A DNA stretch of 22,064 bases. Origin: Ghiorsea sp. GTDB lineage: Bacteria > Pseudomonadota > Zetaproteobacteria > Mariprofundales > Mariprofundaceae. The stretch lies in assembly GCA_021772875.1 (NCBI GenBank), contig JAJFLD010000026.1, positions 1 to 22,064 of the forward strand. Direction: 5' to 3'. Of the stretch, positions 9,062 through 16,672 are shown piece after piece. Below the pieces are notes generated by a model that made no database searches, had not been told where the DNA came from, and was given only the letters and a program-made list of their open reading frames with translations. The position numbers were made by a program, and so were the translations under genes. Each line of letters begins with the position of its first letter. Positions within the stretch are counted from its first letter, which is position 1.

Positions 9062-10165
9062 TTATTCCTTGGCATCTGATTTCAGTGCAGCTAAACGTTC
9101 TTGAATTTGTTTGCCTCTGCGCAAACTATTCACATATATTTGTTCATGTGGCATCCAATTCACAGCCTGCTGCCAAAATACAACAGCTTCATCTATTCTT
9201 TCTAAACGAAATGCTAAATTACCATCGATATAAGATTTTTCAGCATGTTTCTTGATTTGTGTATCGATAGTTTCTAATAGTTTTTCAGCATCCGCATTGC
9301 CTTCTTTTCGCAATATCAGTGCCCCTTGCCTGGCTTCCAGCCATTTGGCCTGATTCATCAAACGACGAACATTTTTAACGCTGCCTTGTGTTTTAACCAC
9401 ACGCACCGTTTTAACTTCTTGAGTTCCCTCGACTTTTTTATCTTCCTGCGGCAACACAAAACCTTTCGGCAAAGCTGTTGCCATCGCATTTTTCAAGTCT
9501 TGTGCCTTTTTTATATCTGGTGATAAACGAAGATAAGCATCTGCATATAACCATGCCAATTCAGGCGCATCTTTATCTCTGTAATACTGCGCCAAGGCCC
9601 ATGTCTGCGCTAATCGTGTTTCAAGGTTTTTATTCAAATCATTACTTACCTTCAAAAATGCCTCATCATCATAAATAAGACCTTGTGGCGGCTCATAACT
9701 TGTCTTCCAATTTAGCCAGTTTTCATCTTCCTTTTTTCGTTGCTTATAAAGCGTATCTACTCTTAGCTGACGAACTTTAAGATTCATACTCGCTTGACGT
9801 TTTTTTAAAGCTTGAGGTTGCGCGGATAAGGTTGCCGCCGTCTGATAAGCTTCTTCAGCCTTTGCCCAATGATTATTCTTTTCTTCTCTTTCGCCTTTAT
9901 GGGAATAATAACTTAAAAGCTTTAATCTTGCTGGCTCAACTTTATCTTTAACAAAACTTTGCGCTTTGGCGTAATCAGGATCTTCCTTTTTAATGGATAA
10001 AAGGCGTTCCCGTGCCTCCATCACTTGACCTTGATTAAACGCCACCACAGCAGCGTGATAAGCACTATCAAGCCCTAGGGATACGCGCAAATCATTGAAT
10101 GTGTTTTTACCAGCACAACCGCCCAACAACATCAAACCCAAAAGCGTTATACATATACGAATCAT
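9062..10165 (-). CDS. Helical-repeat (TPR-like) lipoprotein
   Basis: A 367-residue protein with a lipoprotein signal peptide: MIRICITLLGLMLLGGC, a lipobox with the Cys at residue 17. The remainder is nearly all helix, with TPR-like pairs such as YHAAVVAFNQGQVMEARERL, NNHWAKAEEAYQTAATLSA, AKWLEARQGALILRKEGNAD and NLAFRLERIDEAVVFWQQA. There is no enzyme motif. A membrane-tethered TPR protein would serve as a periplasmic docking or assembly factor. Its ATG overlaps the stop of the adenylate cyclase gene in an ATGA arrangement (10162-10165) and its own stop is 2 bases before ispG, so expression is tightly linked to both. The cyclase has a periplasmic sensor region, so this lipoprotein could be its partner; that is inference from context. 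Confidence 0.8.
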   Translation of the reverse strand: MIRICITLLGLMLLGGCAGKNTFNDLRVSLGLDSAYHAAVVAFNQGQVMEARERLLSIKKEDPDYAKAQSFVKDKVEPARLKLLSYYSHKGEREEKNNHWAKAEEAYQTAATLSAQPQALKKRQASMNLKVRQLRVDTLYKQRKKEDENWLNWKTSYEPPQGLIYDDEAFLKVSNDLNKNLETRLAQTWALAQYYRDKDAPELAWLYADAYLRLSPDIKKAQDLKNAMATALPKGFVLPQEDKKVEGTQEVKTVRVVKTQGSVKNVRRLMNQAKWLEARQGALILRKEGNADAEKLLETIDTQIKKHAEKSYIDGNLAFRLERIDEAVVFWQQAVNWMPHEQIYVNSLRRGKQIQERLAALKSDAKE

Positions 10166-11655
10166 GATTTTGTATTCCCTAACATCATCCGAACATTGGT
10201 TGGTAATGTTGCATCAAATGCTTTATCCACAGCATAATTAATATCGCGTTTCAAAGTCGCCTTAGTTACCGTCACCACACCACATTGGAGCGGATCACTT
10301 ACACCTTTCACATTCATATCACCCATGTTTTCAAAAGAAAAACCATCACCTGCAGCATCAAATGTTTCTTTGGGCAACACCACTTCACCACCTTCACCCA
10401 AACCACTCATACGTGAGGCAACATTCACAGCATCACCAATGACTGTATATTCTAAACGCTCGGCAGCACCAATATTACCTATAATCACATGGCCACGATC
10501 TAGGCCCACACGAAATGAAACTTTATCGCCGTCTTTTCGCAAAATACCCAATCTTTTACATGCAACTGTCATGGCAATGCCTGCCATGGCAGCGTGTCGC
10601 GTATGCTCTTCATGGCTTTTAGGATGATTAAACACCGCCATCACTGCATCACCAATGTATTTGTCCACATGGCCGCCATAATAATCAATAATACTATGAA
10701 AAATTTCAAAATGTTGATTCAATACATCCACGACTTCCTCTGTCTCTGTTGATTCAGAAAATGCCGTGAAACTTACCATATCAGCAAACAAAACCGTGAC
10801 CTCTTGTTTCCTATTCAACAAAGTACCCGAATTATCATTATCAAACACATCTGAAACCAATTCAGGATTAAGATAACGCCCTAAAACCTCACGCATTTTT
10901 TCTTTATGCTGAAGATCGCTAACCATTTTATTAAACTGGCTTGCAGCGTCACTGAATTCATCATTTCCTTTGACCAACAAACGTTGATTGTAATCACCAT
11001 CTGCAACATGCCTTGCTGCCAACGCAAGCTCTTCAAGTGGCTTGCTCATACGACCTGCAAGCCAATAAACCAACACACTTGCCAAAAGTATGACAACCAT
11101 CGCGGCTATCAACATGCGTTGCAAAAGTTGGCTTGCCAGTGCTTGCCAGGCTTGCTCTGAATATTCCACAGCCACAGTGGCAACATCGGCACCACCATAA
11201 GTTACTTTTTTGGCAAACCACAAGGCGTCTGTTGGCAAATGTAAGGTTTCTTTAGGCAACAACATCACACTTAAAACATCTTGGATTTCTCCAATATCTC
11301 CAAAGGACCAAACCTTTGAGGATGCGTTTTGGAAAAAAACAGCTTTGATGCTTGGTATTTTTTTTGCAAAATTTCGTATGATGAATTCAACTTCTGCCGA
11401 ACTCCCTGCCAACATAGGAATTTTAAGCTCATCACCCAAACGGCTAACCTGAATGCTTGCCTGCAGCTCTTGGTTTTTTAACCATGCCTCGCGTTCCATA
11501 TCCAGCACAATCATGGATAACACAGCAACAGCTGCCGCAACAGCTAAACCAACGAATATTGTCCAACGCAAACGTATAGGAAAGCGCGGCAACTCATGAT
11601 TCGTATTTAAACTACTGTTACTTATCATATTTTCGTTTGCTTTTTCATCTTGCAT
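10162..11655 (-). CDS. Membrane class III adenylate cyclase with periplasmic sensor and HAMP domain
   Basis: A 497-residue transmembrane cyclase. Order: cytoplasmic N-tail, TM1 at about 32-52, a periplasmic region of about 125 residues, TM2 at about 181-200, HAMP at about 198-250, and a class III cyclase domain at about 255-460. Catalytic residues are visible: metal-binding Asp292 in LFADMVSF and Asp336 in YIGDAVMAVF, base-selecting Lys332 and Asp408 (IGDAVNVASRM), and transition-state Asn411 and Arg415. The Lys/Asp pair points to ATP rather than GTP, so cAMP is the expected product. The family is CyaA/CyaB-like. Neither the ATG at 11655 nor an in-frame ATG at 11628 has a good Shine-Dalgarno, so the start is uncertain. 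It heads the operon with the TPR lipoprotein, ispG and a small lipoprotein. Confidence 0.92.
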   Translation of the reverse strand: MQDEKANENMISNSSLNTNHELPRFPIRLRWTIFVGLAVAAAVAVLSMIVLDMEREAWLKNQELQASIQVSRLGDELKIPMLAGSSAEVEFIIRNFAKKIPSIKAVFFQNASSKVWSFGDIGEIQDVLSVMLLPKETLHLPTDALWFAKKVTYGGADVATVAVEYSEQAWQALASQLLQRMLIAAMVVILLASVLVYWLAGRMSKPLEELALAARHVADGDYNQRLLVKGNDEFSDAASQFNKMVSDLQHKEKMREVLGRYLNPELVSDVFDNDNSGTLLNRKQEVTVLFADMVSFTAFSESTETEEVVDVLNQHFEIFHSIIDYYGGHVDKYIGDAVMAVFNHPKSHEEHTRHAAMAGIAMTVACKRLGILRKDGDKVSFRVGLDRGHVIIGNIGAAERLEYTVIGDAVNVASRMSGLGEGGEVVLPKETFDAAGDGFSFENMGDMNVKGVSDPLQCGVVTVTKATLKRDINYAVDKAFDATLPTNVRMMLGNTKS

Positions 11656-11733
11656 TTAGAGGAAAAATCCGAATAAATTTTTATTACATCTCATGGGGAA
11701 ACTCTAAAGCATCTGTCTATTTTCTCAAACAAA

Positions 11734-11991
11734 TCATCCACGGTTCATGTGTAGTGCTTGAATGACACATTTTATTTTTTCTCTTTTTTCATCGGGCAGC
11801 AACGCCTCATTATCTTTTGCTTTTAATCTTAGCTGTAATGTTTGATGCAGCTTGAGCATATTACGGCTGTATTGGCGGCAAGCATGGCACATTAAAAAGT
11901 GTATTTGCATCATGAACAGCTCACGCAAGCTCAGTTTACGCTCTAATTTTTCTGATGCCAAATGACTTATTTTTTCACATGCATGTTTCAT
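11734..11991 (-). CDS. Zinc-finger anti-sigma factor (zf-HC2 type, soluble)
   Basis: An 85-residue protein with the ZAS/zf-HC2 pattern: MKHACEKISHLASEKLERKL, then HFLMCHACRQY, giving His-x3-Cys-x2-Cys plus an N-terminal Cys/His. Such domains bind the ECF sigma factor encoded next door and hold it inactive; zinc release or oxidation of the thiols can free it. The ATG at 11991 is chosen because GGAGG lies about 8 bases upstream; the longer frame from a TTG at 12006 would have that signal inside it. There is no membrane segment, so it acts in the cytoplasm, unlike many anti-sigmas with a periplasmic sensor. It starts 4 bases after the sigma factor stop. The inducing signal is unknown. Confidence 0.85.
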   Translation of the reverse strand: MKHACEKISHLASEKLERKLSLRELFMMQIHFLMCHACRQYSRNMLKLHQTLQLRLKAKDNEALLPDEKREKIKCVIQALHMNRG

Positions 11992-11995
11992 TTGT

Positions 11996-12541
11996 TCACC
12001 CTCCAAACCAGTGCTTATCGAGGCAATGTCTCAAACCTAATCTTGCTCGGTGTAATAATACATGAAGGTTTGTCGGTGTAATCTCGCAGACCTTACATAT
12101 TTCATCTGAGTCCAAACCTTGAAACTCGCGCATATCAAAGACCAATTTTTGTTTGGCTGGCAAATGCTCTGCACATGTTTTCAATATCTGGATAAACTGT
12201 TCATTTTGACATAATGTTTCAGGGTCGCCATGCCATTGTGAAGGTTCTTCTTTCCACTTGCCATTATGAGCATCGAACCATGCTGTTGGATCACCATCGG
12301 CAAGCTCTATATGCTCACGCTGACGAATTTCTTTACGTAAATAATCAATCCATTTGTGCTTTAAAATACCAATCAACCATGTTCTCACCGTTGAACTTCC
12401 AGCAAATGAATCCTTGCTCTTCCATGCGGAAAGCAAGGTTTCCTGCACCAAATCTGCAGCCACTTCACTATCTTGGCTTCTTTGCATAGCAAAACGATAA
12501 AGTATATCGCCATGCTCCTCTAGCCACTTTTCAGGATTCAT
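11996..12541 (-). CDS. ECF-type RNA polymerase sigma factor (TIGR02943-like)
   Basis: A 181-residue sigma-70 family factor with only regions 2 and 4. Region 2 is LYRFAMQRSQDSEVAADLVQ, ETLLSAWKSKDSFAG and the core/-10 helix STVRTWLIGILKHKWIDYLR. Region 4 is LPAKQKLVFDMREFQGLDSD with EICKVCEITPTNLHVLLHRA as the -35 helix-turn-helix. The WFDAHNGKWKEEPSQW linker is typical of the subgroup I know as TIGR02943. Start: ATG 12541 (MNPEKWLEE). A TTG at 12550 is also possible; it has AGGTAGG at an ideal 5-base spacing, but that codon lies inside the U-run of the upstream terminator. It is co-transcribed with the zinc anti-sigma. Target genes are not known; the outer-membrane-like gene upstream is a candidate. 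Confidence 0.93.
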   Translation of the reverse strand: MNPEKWLEEHGDILYRFAMQRSQDSEVAADLVQETLLSAWKSKDSFAGSSTVRTWLIGILKHKWIDYLRKEIRQREHIELADGDPTAWFDAHNGKWKEEPSQWHGDPETLCQNEQFIQILKTCAEHLPAKQKLVFDMREFQGLDSDEICKVCEITPTNLHVLLHRARLGLRHCLDKHWFGG

Positions 12542-12548
12542 CAGCAAC

Positions 12549-12589
12549 AAAAAAACCTACCTAAAACTGAAATATCAATTTTAGATAGG
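12549..12589 (-). terminator. Intrinsic terminator between the OM-like gene and the ECF sigma gene
   Basis: On the minus strand CCTATCTAAAA pairs with TTTTAGGTAGG (11 bp with one G-U) around a 12-base loop, followed directly by seven T. It lies 34 bases after the stop of the OM-like gene and ends only 7 bases before the sigma ATG at 12541. Confidence 0.75.
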
Positions 12590-12623
12590 CTTAATGACAC
12601 TACCAATTTATACTGAATGGCAA

Positions 12624-13373
12624 TTAAAATTCAAACCCAAATTTAGCAGTGAGTAAATCTTTATCGCCCACTTTAGCTTTTTCAACATTGATAACAAACA
12701 AAGCCAATTCAATTTTGGCACCAATTGCTTTGGTCGTACTTTTCTTCTGGTATTCTTTAAGGTTTCCTTGGCTCACCAACGCACCTGAAGGTGTAGATGT
12801 TGAAGTCACAGTGCCAATTTCAATGTAAGGTTTAACAATAGGTAAATTTGCACCAATCATAGCTGCATACCCAGTGTTTTTAATTTTTACGTCGGGAATA
12901 CCTGTCAAAGAGCTTTGATGATAACGAACATTGGCTTCCAACATCGGCACAGGGATATAATTACCAAAAGCCATGCGACCTTCAAAACCAGTCATTTTGA
13001 TATTCGAGTTAGGGACTTTTGTAATCATCACACCAACATCCAAACCAAAAGGAATGCCTGCTGAGACACGAAGACGTGGAACAAATATTCTCGAAGGCGG
13101 CTTATTCGCACCAGCAGATGCCCAAAGATTGGAGTCAATAGATACACCAACAAATTCAACTGCAGCTTGAACGCCAACAGGAATAATACCTGATGAATGC
13201 GATTCAGCAGAATTGCTTGGTGTCATCCATGTTGCAGCACCCAATTCATTGGATAACGCATTATATTGCGCCTGACCAAAATTAGTGGGTATATTAATAT
13301 TTGAAGAAGCTGCTTGTGCTTGACCTGCTACGAATAGCGTAGATGCTACAACCAACGAACGTATTGTTTTCAT
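12624..13373 (-). CDS. Putative outer-membrane beta-barrel protein
   Basis: A 249-residue exported protein. The ATG at 13373 has CAGGAG at a 5-base spacing and gives a typical Sec signal peptide, MKTIRSLVVASTLFVAGQAQA|ASS; the in-frame extension upstream to 13439 lacks such support. The mature chain alternates hydrophobic and polar residues in strand-like blocks (AAVEFVGVSIDSNLWAS, RLRVSAGIPFGLDVGVMITK, EGRMAFGNYIPVPMLEANVR, AKIELALFVINVEKAKV) and ends LLTAKFGFEF, a C-terminal Phe as in the beta-signal read by BamA. It has no cysteine. It resembles the many small OM barrel proteins found by homology only; no channel substrate can be named. It lies just upstream of the ECF sigma operon with a terminator between. 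Confidence 0.72.
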   Translation of the reverse strand: MKTIRSLVVASTLFVAGQAQAASSNINIPTNFGQAQYNALSNELGAATWMTPSNSAESHSSGIIPVGVQAAVEFVGVSIDSNLWASAGANKPPSRIFVPRLRVSAGIPFGLDVGVMITKVPNSNIKMTGFEGRMAFGNYIPVPMLEANVRYHQSSLTGIPDVKIKNTGYAAMIGANLPIVKPYIEIGTVTSTSTPSGALVSQGNLKEYQKKSTTKAIGAKIELALFVINVEKAKVGDKDLLTAKFGFEF

Positions 13374-13578
13374 AAAAACTCCTGTATCATTTAAAACATA
13401 TCTCGGCTCAAGCGTAGATAGCTTTTTTCCACTTGTCATTAAAGACTTTGCAGACTAAAAAAAGTATAAAATTATTCAACTTATAAAATGACTTAAATCA
13501 CAGATGCTTTTGCAATCTACCCCGTGGTATCCAAGGCACATCCCAGCTTGGCATTTTTATTGCTAAGGCATAATCACC
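13374..13578. other. Divergent intergenic region between OM-like gene and HDOD gene
   Basis: Some 205 bases, AT-rich in the middle, hold the start signals of both genes. The clearest element is a sigma-54-like site at 13548-13564 (reported separately). For the minus strand several AT-rich -10-like hexamers occur but none has a matching -35 at proper spacing. I see no RNA gene or repeat. Confidence 0.4.
13548..13564 (+). promoter_or_regulatory. Possible sigma-54 (RpoN) promoter before HDOD gene
   Basis: TTGGCA, then six bases, then TTGCT gives GG at 13550-13551 and GC at 13562-13563 with the exact 10-base gap of -24/-12 promoters. The predicted RNA start near 13575 leaves almost no leader before the ATG at 13579, which counts against it. 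A sigma-70 reading (TTGGCA-N15-CATAAT) overlaps the same bases. Confidence 0.35.
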
Positions 13579-14388
13579 ATGAATAATAAAGAGCATTTAC
13601 GCCAAACTTCCTTGGAAATCTTAAGCATCGTCGAAGACTTGCCTACCCTGCCAGATAGATTTCTTCAAATCCAAGAAGTTATCCACGAAAATGATTCAAC
13701 GCTACAAGATCTCACCGACATTATTCAAACTGACCAAGCTACTTCTGCAATTTTACTTAAAGTCGCCAACTCGTCATATTATAATCCACTTGGCTCCCCT
13801 GTAAGTCGCTTGTCTTACGCCATATCAAGGCTTGGAAGACAAGAGACTGGCGACATTGCCCTCTCCATGTCACTGCTTTATGGCTTTGCCATCCCTGCCA
13901 GTATTCATGTGATACGTGGCTTTTGGGCGCATGCTTTTGCAGTTGCTCAAATCAGTCGCTTTATTGCAACACATCACCCCTCTGCCAAACAAGCTCACCC
14001 TGATGAACTTTTCATGGCAGCACTATTACACGATATTGGCCGTGTGATCTTAGGCATGCGAATTGATATGTCTTATTTTGAGAAAGACTTTTCTGGCTAT
14101 GAGGAAAATGAGCTCATTGCCGCCGAAGAAAAGTATTATGGTATCAACCATGCCGAAGTAGGTGGCGTTGTGCTAAAACAATGGGGCTTACCACCTGAAA
14201 TATATCGTGTGGTAGCCAACCATCATCAAGCAACACCAGAATCCTTAGACACAATGATTTGCATGTTCGCCGATGATTTTGTCTCCAAACACCTTAAATT
14301 CGAATACAACATTGAGGATGTACAAATGAAACTTCGTGATGGATTACTCGAACAAGCTGTCGAAGACTTCACTGTAGCGTATGCTTAA
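13579..14388 (+). CDS. HDOD domain signalling protein
   Basis: A 269-residue single-domain HDOD protein. The domain opens with VEDLPTLPDRFLQIQEVI, followed by the family's IIQTDQATSAILLKVANSSYYNP and VSRLSYAISRLGRQETGDIA. HDOD domains are usually HD-like folds without the catalytic metal set, but here H118 (FWAHAF), H151-D152 (LLHDIGR), H191, H215-H216 and D232 are present, so phosphohydrolase activity is possible. HDOD proteins act in stress, motility and biofilm signalling. The ATG at 13579 has TAAGG 10 bases upstream. Its stop is immediately followed by the ATG of an EAL-HDOD gene, so the two are co-transcribed and likely work in the same pathway. Confidence 0.9.
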   Translation: MNNKEHLRQTSLEILSIVEDLPTLPDRFLQIQEVIHENDSTLQDLTDIIQTDQATSAILLKVANSSYYNPLGSPVSRLSYAISRLGRQETGDIALSMSLLYGFAIPASIHVIRGFWAHAFAVAQISRFIATHHPSAKQAHPDELFMAALLHDIGRVILGMRIDMSYFEKDFSGYEENELIAAEEKYYGINHAEVGGVVLKQWGLPPEIYRVVANHHQATPESLDTMICMFADDFVSKHLKFEYNIEDVQMKLRDGLLEQAVEDFTVAYA

Positions 14389-15600
14389 ATGATGAAAAAT
14401 ATTATCATAGCGCGCCAACCTATTTTTGATAAAGCTTTTAAACTTTCTTCATATGAACTTTTATTTCGCAGCCTCAATGCCTCGAAACACTCCGATGATC
14501 AGATGACAGCACAAGTTATTGTTTCAGCGCTTATGGACATAGGGCTTGAGAAACTATCAGGTGGTTATAAAATAAATATCAATGTTTCAGAAAGTTTTTT
14601 GCTCAACGACCTTGAAATCATACATGCCCTACCACCAGAGATCGTAGGCATTGAAATCCTCGAAACTGTCACTGTGAATGATGCCACCATCCGAGCTTGT
14701 AAAACGTTAAAAGAAAAAGGCTTCACGCTTTTACTTGATGACGTGGTTTATGCCCCTCACCTCAACCCTCTTATTGACCTTGCGGATATCATTAAAGTTG
14801 ACTTACCTCGCGTCTCTAATCTTGCCGAAGAAGTGCGCAAGCTACGAAAGTTTCCAGCTAAATTATTAGCCGAAAAAGTGGAAACACATGAACAGTTTGA
14901 ACAAATCAAGGCGCTCAATTTTGATTATGCTCAAGGTTATTTCTTCAGCAAACCTGAAATTCTTGAAGGTCGTAAACTTCCCGATTCAAAAATGGCCATT
15001 TTACTTGCCTTACAAAAAGTTTTGACAGCCGAAAATATTTCAGAAATTCAACATGTCATCAAACAAGATATTTCATTGTCTTACCGACTTGTAAAATATA
15101 TCAATTCAGCATCTTTTGGCTTTAGGCAACCCGTTGAATCCATGGAGCAGGCGCTTGCATTATTGGGCTTAAACAATATCCGCCGTTGGTTATCTATTTT
15201 GGCCCTGGCAACACTTGGAAACCAAAAATCCCCTGAGTTGATAAAAAATGGCCTTATCCGCGCAGCATTTTTAGAAAGCATTGCTAAAACCTGCCGCAGA
15301 AGAGACAGCAGCAATGCTTTTTTACTGGGCATGTTTTCCATTCTTGATGCACTCTTGGATATGGATATGACACAAGCTTTACATGATCTTCATTTGCCTA
15401 CAGGTGTACGTGATGGGTTGCTTGATTTAAACTCTGCCATGGGTAAAAACTTAGCGATGTGCATCGCACTAGAACGTGCTGAATGGGAAAACGTCGAAGA
15501 TTGGTTGGCACAACAAAAACACCTTGATTTCACCAGCCTTAATCAACACTATATTGACGCAATCATCTGGGCTGACCAACAAGCTACTACGCTTAGATAA
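14389..15600 (+). CDS. EAL-HDOD domain protein (YuxH/CdgJ type), cyclic-di-GMP related
   Basis: A 403-residue protein with an N-terminal EAL-like domain (about 4-195) and a C-terminal HDOD domain (about 203-390). The EAL signature is ELL (Glu23 in SYELLFR). Other expected residues are present: Asn65 (NINVS), Glu89 (IEILE), Asp117-Asp118, Lys136 (IIKVDL), Glu162 (AEKVE) and GYFFSKP. The DDFGTG loop has decayed to DDVVYA and the spacing around it is short, so the domain may bind cyclic-di-GMP without cleaving it. Related YuxH/CdgJ proteins affect motility and biofilm formation in other bacteria. It starts directly at the end of the HDOD gene with no ribosome binding site of its own, which suggests coupled translation. 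ATG 14392 is an equally possible start. Confidence 0.9.
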   Translation: MMKNIIIARQPIFDKAFKLSSYELLFRSLNASKHSDDQMTAQVIVSALMDIGLEKLSGGYKININVSESFLLNDLEIIHALPPEIVGIEILETVTVNDATIRACKTLKEKGFTLLLDDVVYAPHLNPLIDLADIIKVDLPRVSNLAEEVRKLRKFPAKLLAEKVETHEQFEQIKALNFDYAQGYFFSKPEILEGRKLPDSKMAILLALQKVLTAENISEIQHVIKQDISLSYRLVKYINSASFGFRQPVESMEQALALLGLNNIRRWLSILALATLGNQKSPELIKNGLIRAAFLESIAKTCRRRDSSNAFLLGMFSILDALLDMDMTQALHDLHLPTGVRDGLLDLNSAMGKNLAMCIALERAEWENVEDWLAQQKHLDFTSLNQHYIDAIIWADQQATTLR

Positions 15601-15644
15601 AAGAGAAGCTTGCAAAGTAGTCTCATCATCTTTGAAATAGGCTA

Positions 15645-16073
15645 ATGTTATCCTTTACCCAACTTGATTGGCCGCTTTTTGCTTCTGCCTTGGTCTCTTC
15701 CACCTTATTCCCAGGTGGCTCTGAAGCACTCCTTCTTTTACACTTACAAGAAGAAAACAGCTCTGTATATGCACTCGTTGGCATGGCCACCTTAGGCAAT
15801 GTGTTGGGTAGCCTGATTACCTATATGATGGGTAGGTTTGGTTTTCAACTTAGCCACCGCTGGTTTCGTGTCTCACAGGAAAAGCTAGACCGCACTGAAA
15901 ATTATTTCGCTCGCTTTGGCACCCCTGCCCTTTTGTTTGCGTGGTTGCCCATCATTGGCGACCCACTATGTTTGGTTGCAGGCATGCTTCGTTATCATCT
16001 TATGTGGTTTATTCTTGTTGTCAGCCTTGGTAAATTGGCGCGTTATAGCTTCTTGGCTTGGCTTTTTATTTAA
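15645..16073 (+). CDS. YqaA/DedA-like small membrane protein
   Basis: A 142-residue inner-membrane protein of the DedA/SNARE-associated (VTT) superfamily, YqaA branch. Visible are FASALVSSTLFPGGSEALLL, then ATLGNVLGSLITYMMGRFGF with the Gly-Asn-x2-Gly signature, an amphipathic segment with FARFGTPALLFAWLPIIGDP, and a last membrane helix. The TLFPGGSE and FxRFGxxxLLFAWLPIIGDPL stretches are the hallmarks of this branch. DedA proteins are linked to membrane lipid flipping and envelope homeostasis; the YqaA role is not settled. A weak AGG lies 4 bases before the ATG. The TAA stop overlaps the stop of the convergent lspA gene (shared TTAA). Confidence 0.85.
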   Translation: MLSFTQLDWPLFASALVSSTLFPGGSEALLLLHLQEENSSVYALVGMATLGNVLGSLITYMMGRFGFQLSHRWFRVSQEKLDRTENYFARFGTPALLFAWLPIIGDPLCLVAGMLRYHLMWFILVVSLGKLARYSFLAWLFI

Positions 16074-16561
16074 TTTTTCTTAAAGCTGCGTAATAACAAC
16101 AAAACAACAGCAACTGAAATACAAATATCAGCAATATTAAAAGCTGGCCAATGGTATGCTTTACCATCCCACACAATATACCAATCCACAAAATCGACAA
16201 CATAACCCATCGTCAATCTATCCCAAATGTTACCCACAGCGCCCACTAAAATCAGCACCAAAAGCCAAGAATCTAAGCCTTGTTTATTGCGCTCTTTCCA
16301 CCACCAAACACTCACAGCTATAGCAATAACTATCGTAACAGCAAGCAACAAGTTGGTTCGCCAAGCATGATCCCATTCAGCAAACATTGAAAAAGCCACC
16401 CCAGGGTTATGTGCTTTAACCAGATTGAAAAAACCATCAATCACAACACTATGAAAAAAGGGTAGCTGTTGTTCAATCCACCATTTAGTCCATTGATCGG
16501 CAGCCAACAAAAGCGTAAATAAAATGATTTGTTGTTTCGTTTTTGTATTCACAAGTTTCAC
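16070..16561 (-). CDS. lspA: Lipoprotein signal peptidase (signal peptidase II)
   Basis: LspA cleaves the signal peptide from diacylated prolipoproteins in the inner membrane; this window alone encodes at least two likely substrates. At 163 residues it has the family's length and four membrane helices. Motifs in order: ADQWTKWWIE (Asp22), HNPGVAFSMF (51-60), VGAVGNIWDRLTMGYVVDFV with catalytic Asp123, and WPAFNIADICI with catalytic Asp145. The start is GTG at 16561, the longest frame; the Shine-Dalgarno is poor (GGTGA sits right against it) and an ATG at 16568 is out of frame, so the exact start is uncertain. It is not linked to ileS here; it diverges from a ferredoxin gene. Confidence 0.96.
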   Translation of the reverse strand: MKLVNTKTKQQIILFTLLLAADQWTKWWIEQQLPFFHSVVIDGFFNLVKAHNPGVAFSMFAEWDHAWRTNLLLAVTIVIAIAVSVWWWKERNKQGLDSWLLVLILVGAVGNIWDRLTMGYVVDFVDWYIVWDGKAYHWPAFNIADICISVAVVLLLLRSFKKN

Positions 16562-16608
16562 TCACCATAAAACATATATTTTAATGCCCAACTTCAACAG
16601 GTATAACC

Positions 16609-16636
16609 TTGTGATTCAATCTTTTATTTGTAGAGT
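16609..16636 (+). promoter_or_regulatory. Possible sigma-70 promoter for the ferredoxin-gmk unit
   Basis: TTGTGA at 16609-16614 and TAGAGT at 16631-16636 are 16 bases apart, each matching 4 of 6 consensus positions. RNA would start near 16643, about 30 bases before the GTG at 16673, which also argues against the in-frame GTG at 16640 as start. Confidence 0.35.
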
Positions 16637-16672
16637 TTTGTGTTCACATCAATTGTACTGGAGAGTAACCGC

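Noticed and set aside
8098..9255. Several plus-strand frames over ispG and the TPR lipoprotein gene
   Set aside because: They are frame shadows of well-supported minus-strand genes, with no signal peptide, motif or ribosome binding site.
16640..16672. Upstream GTG extension of the ferredoxin
   Set aside because: It would add 11 unrelated residues, overlaps the predicted RNA start and places the GGAGAG ribosome binding site inside the gene.
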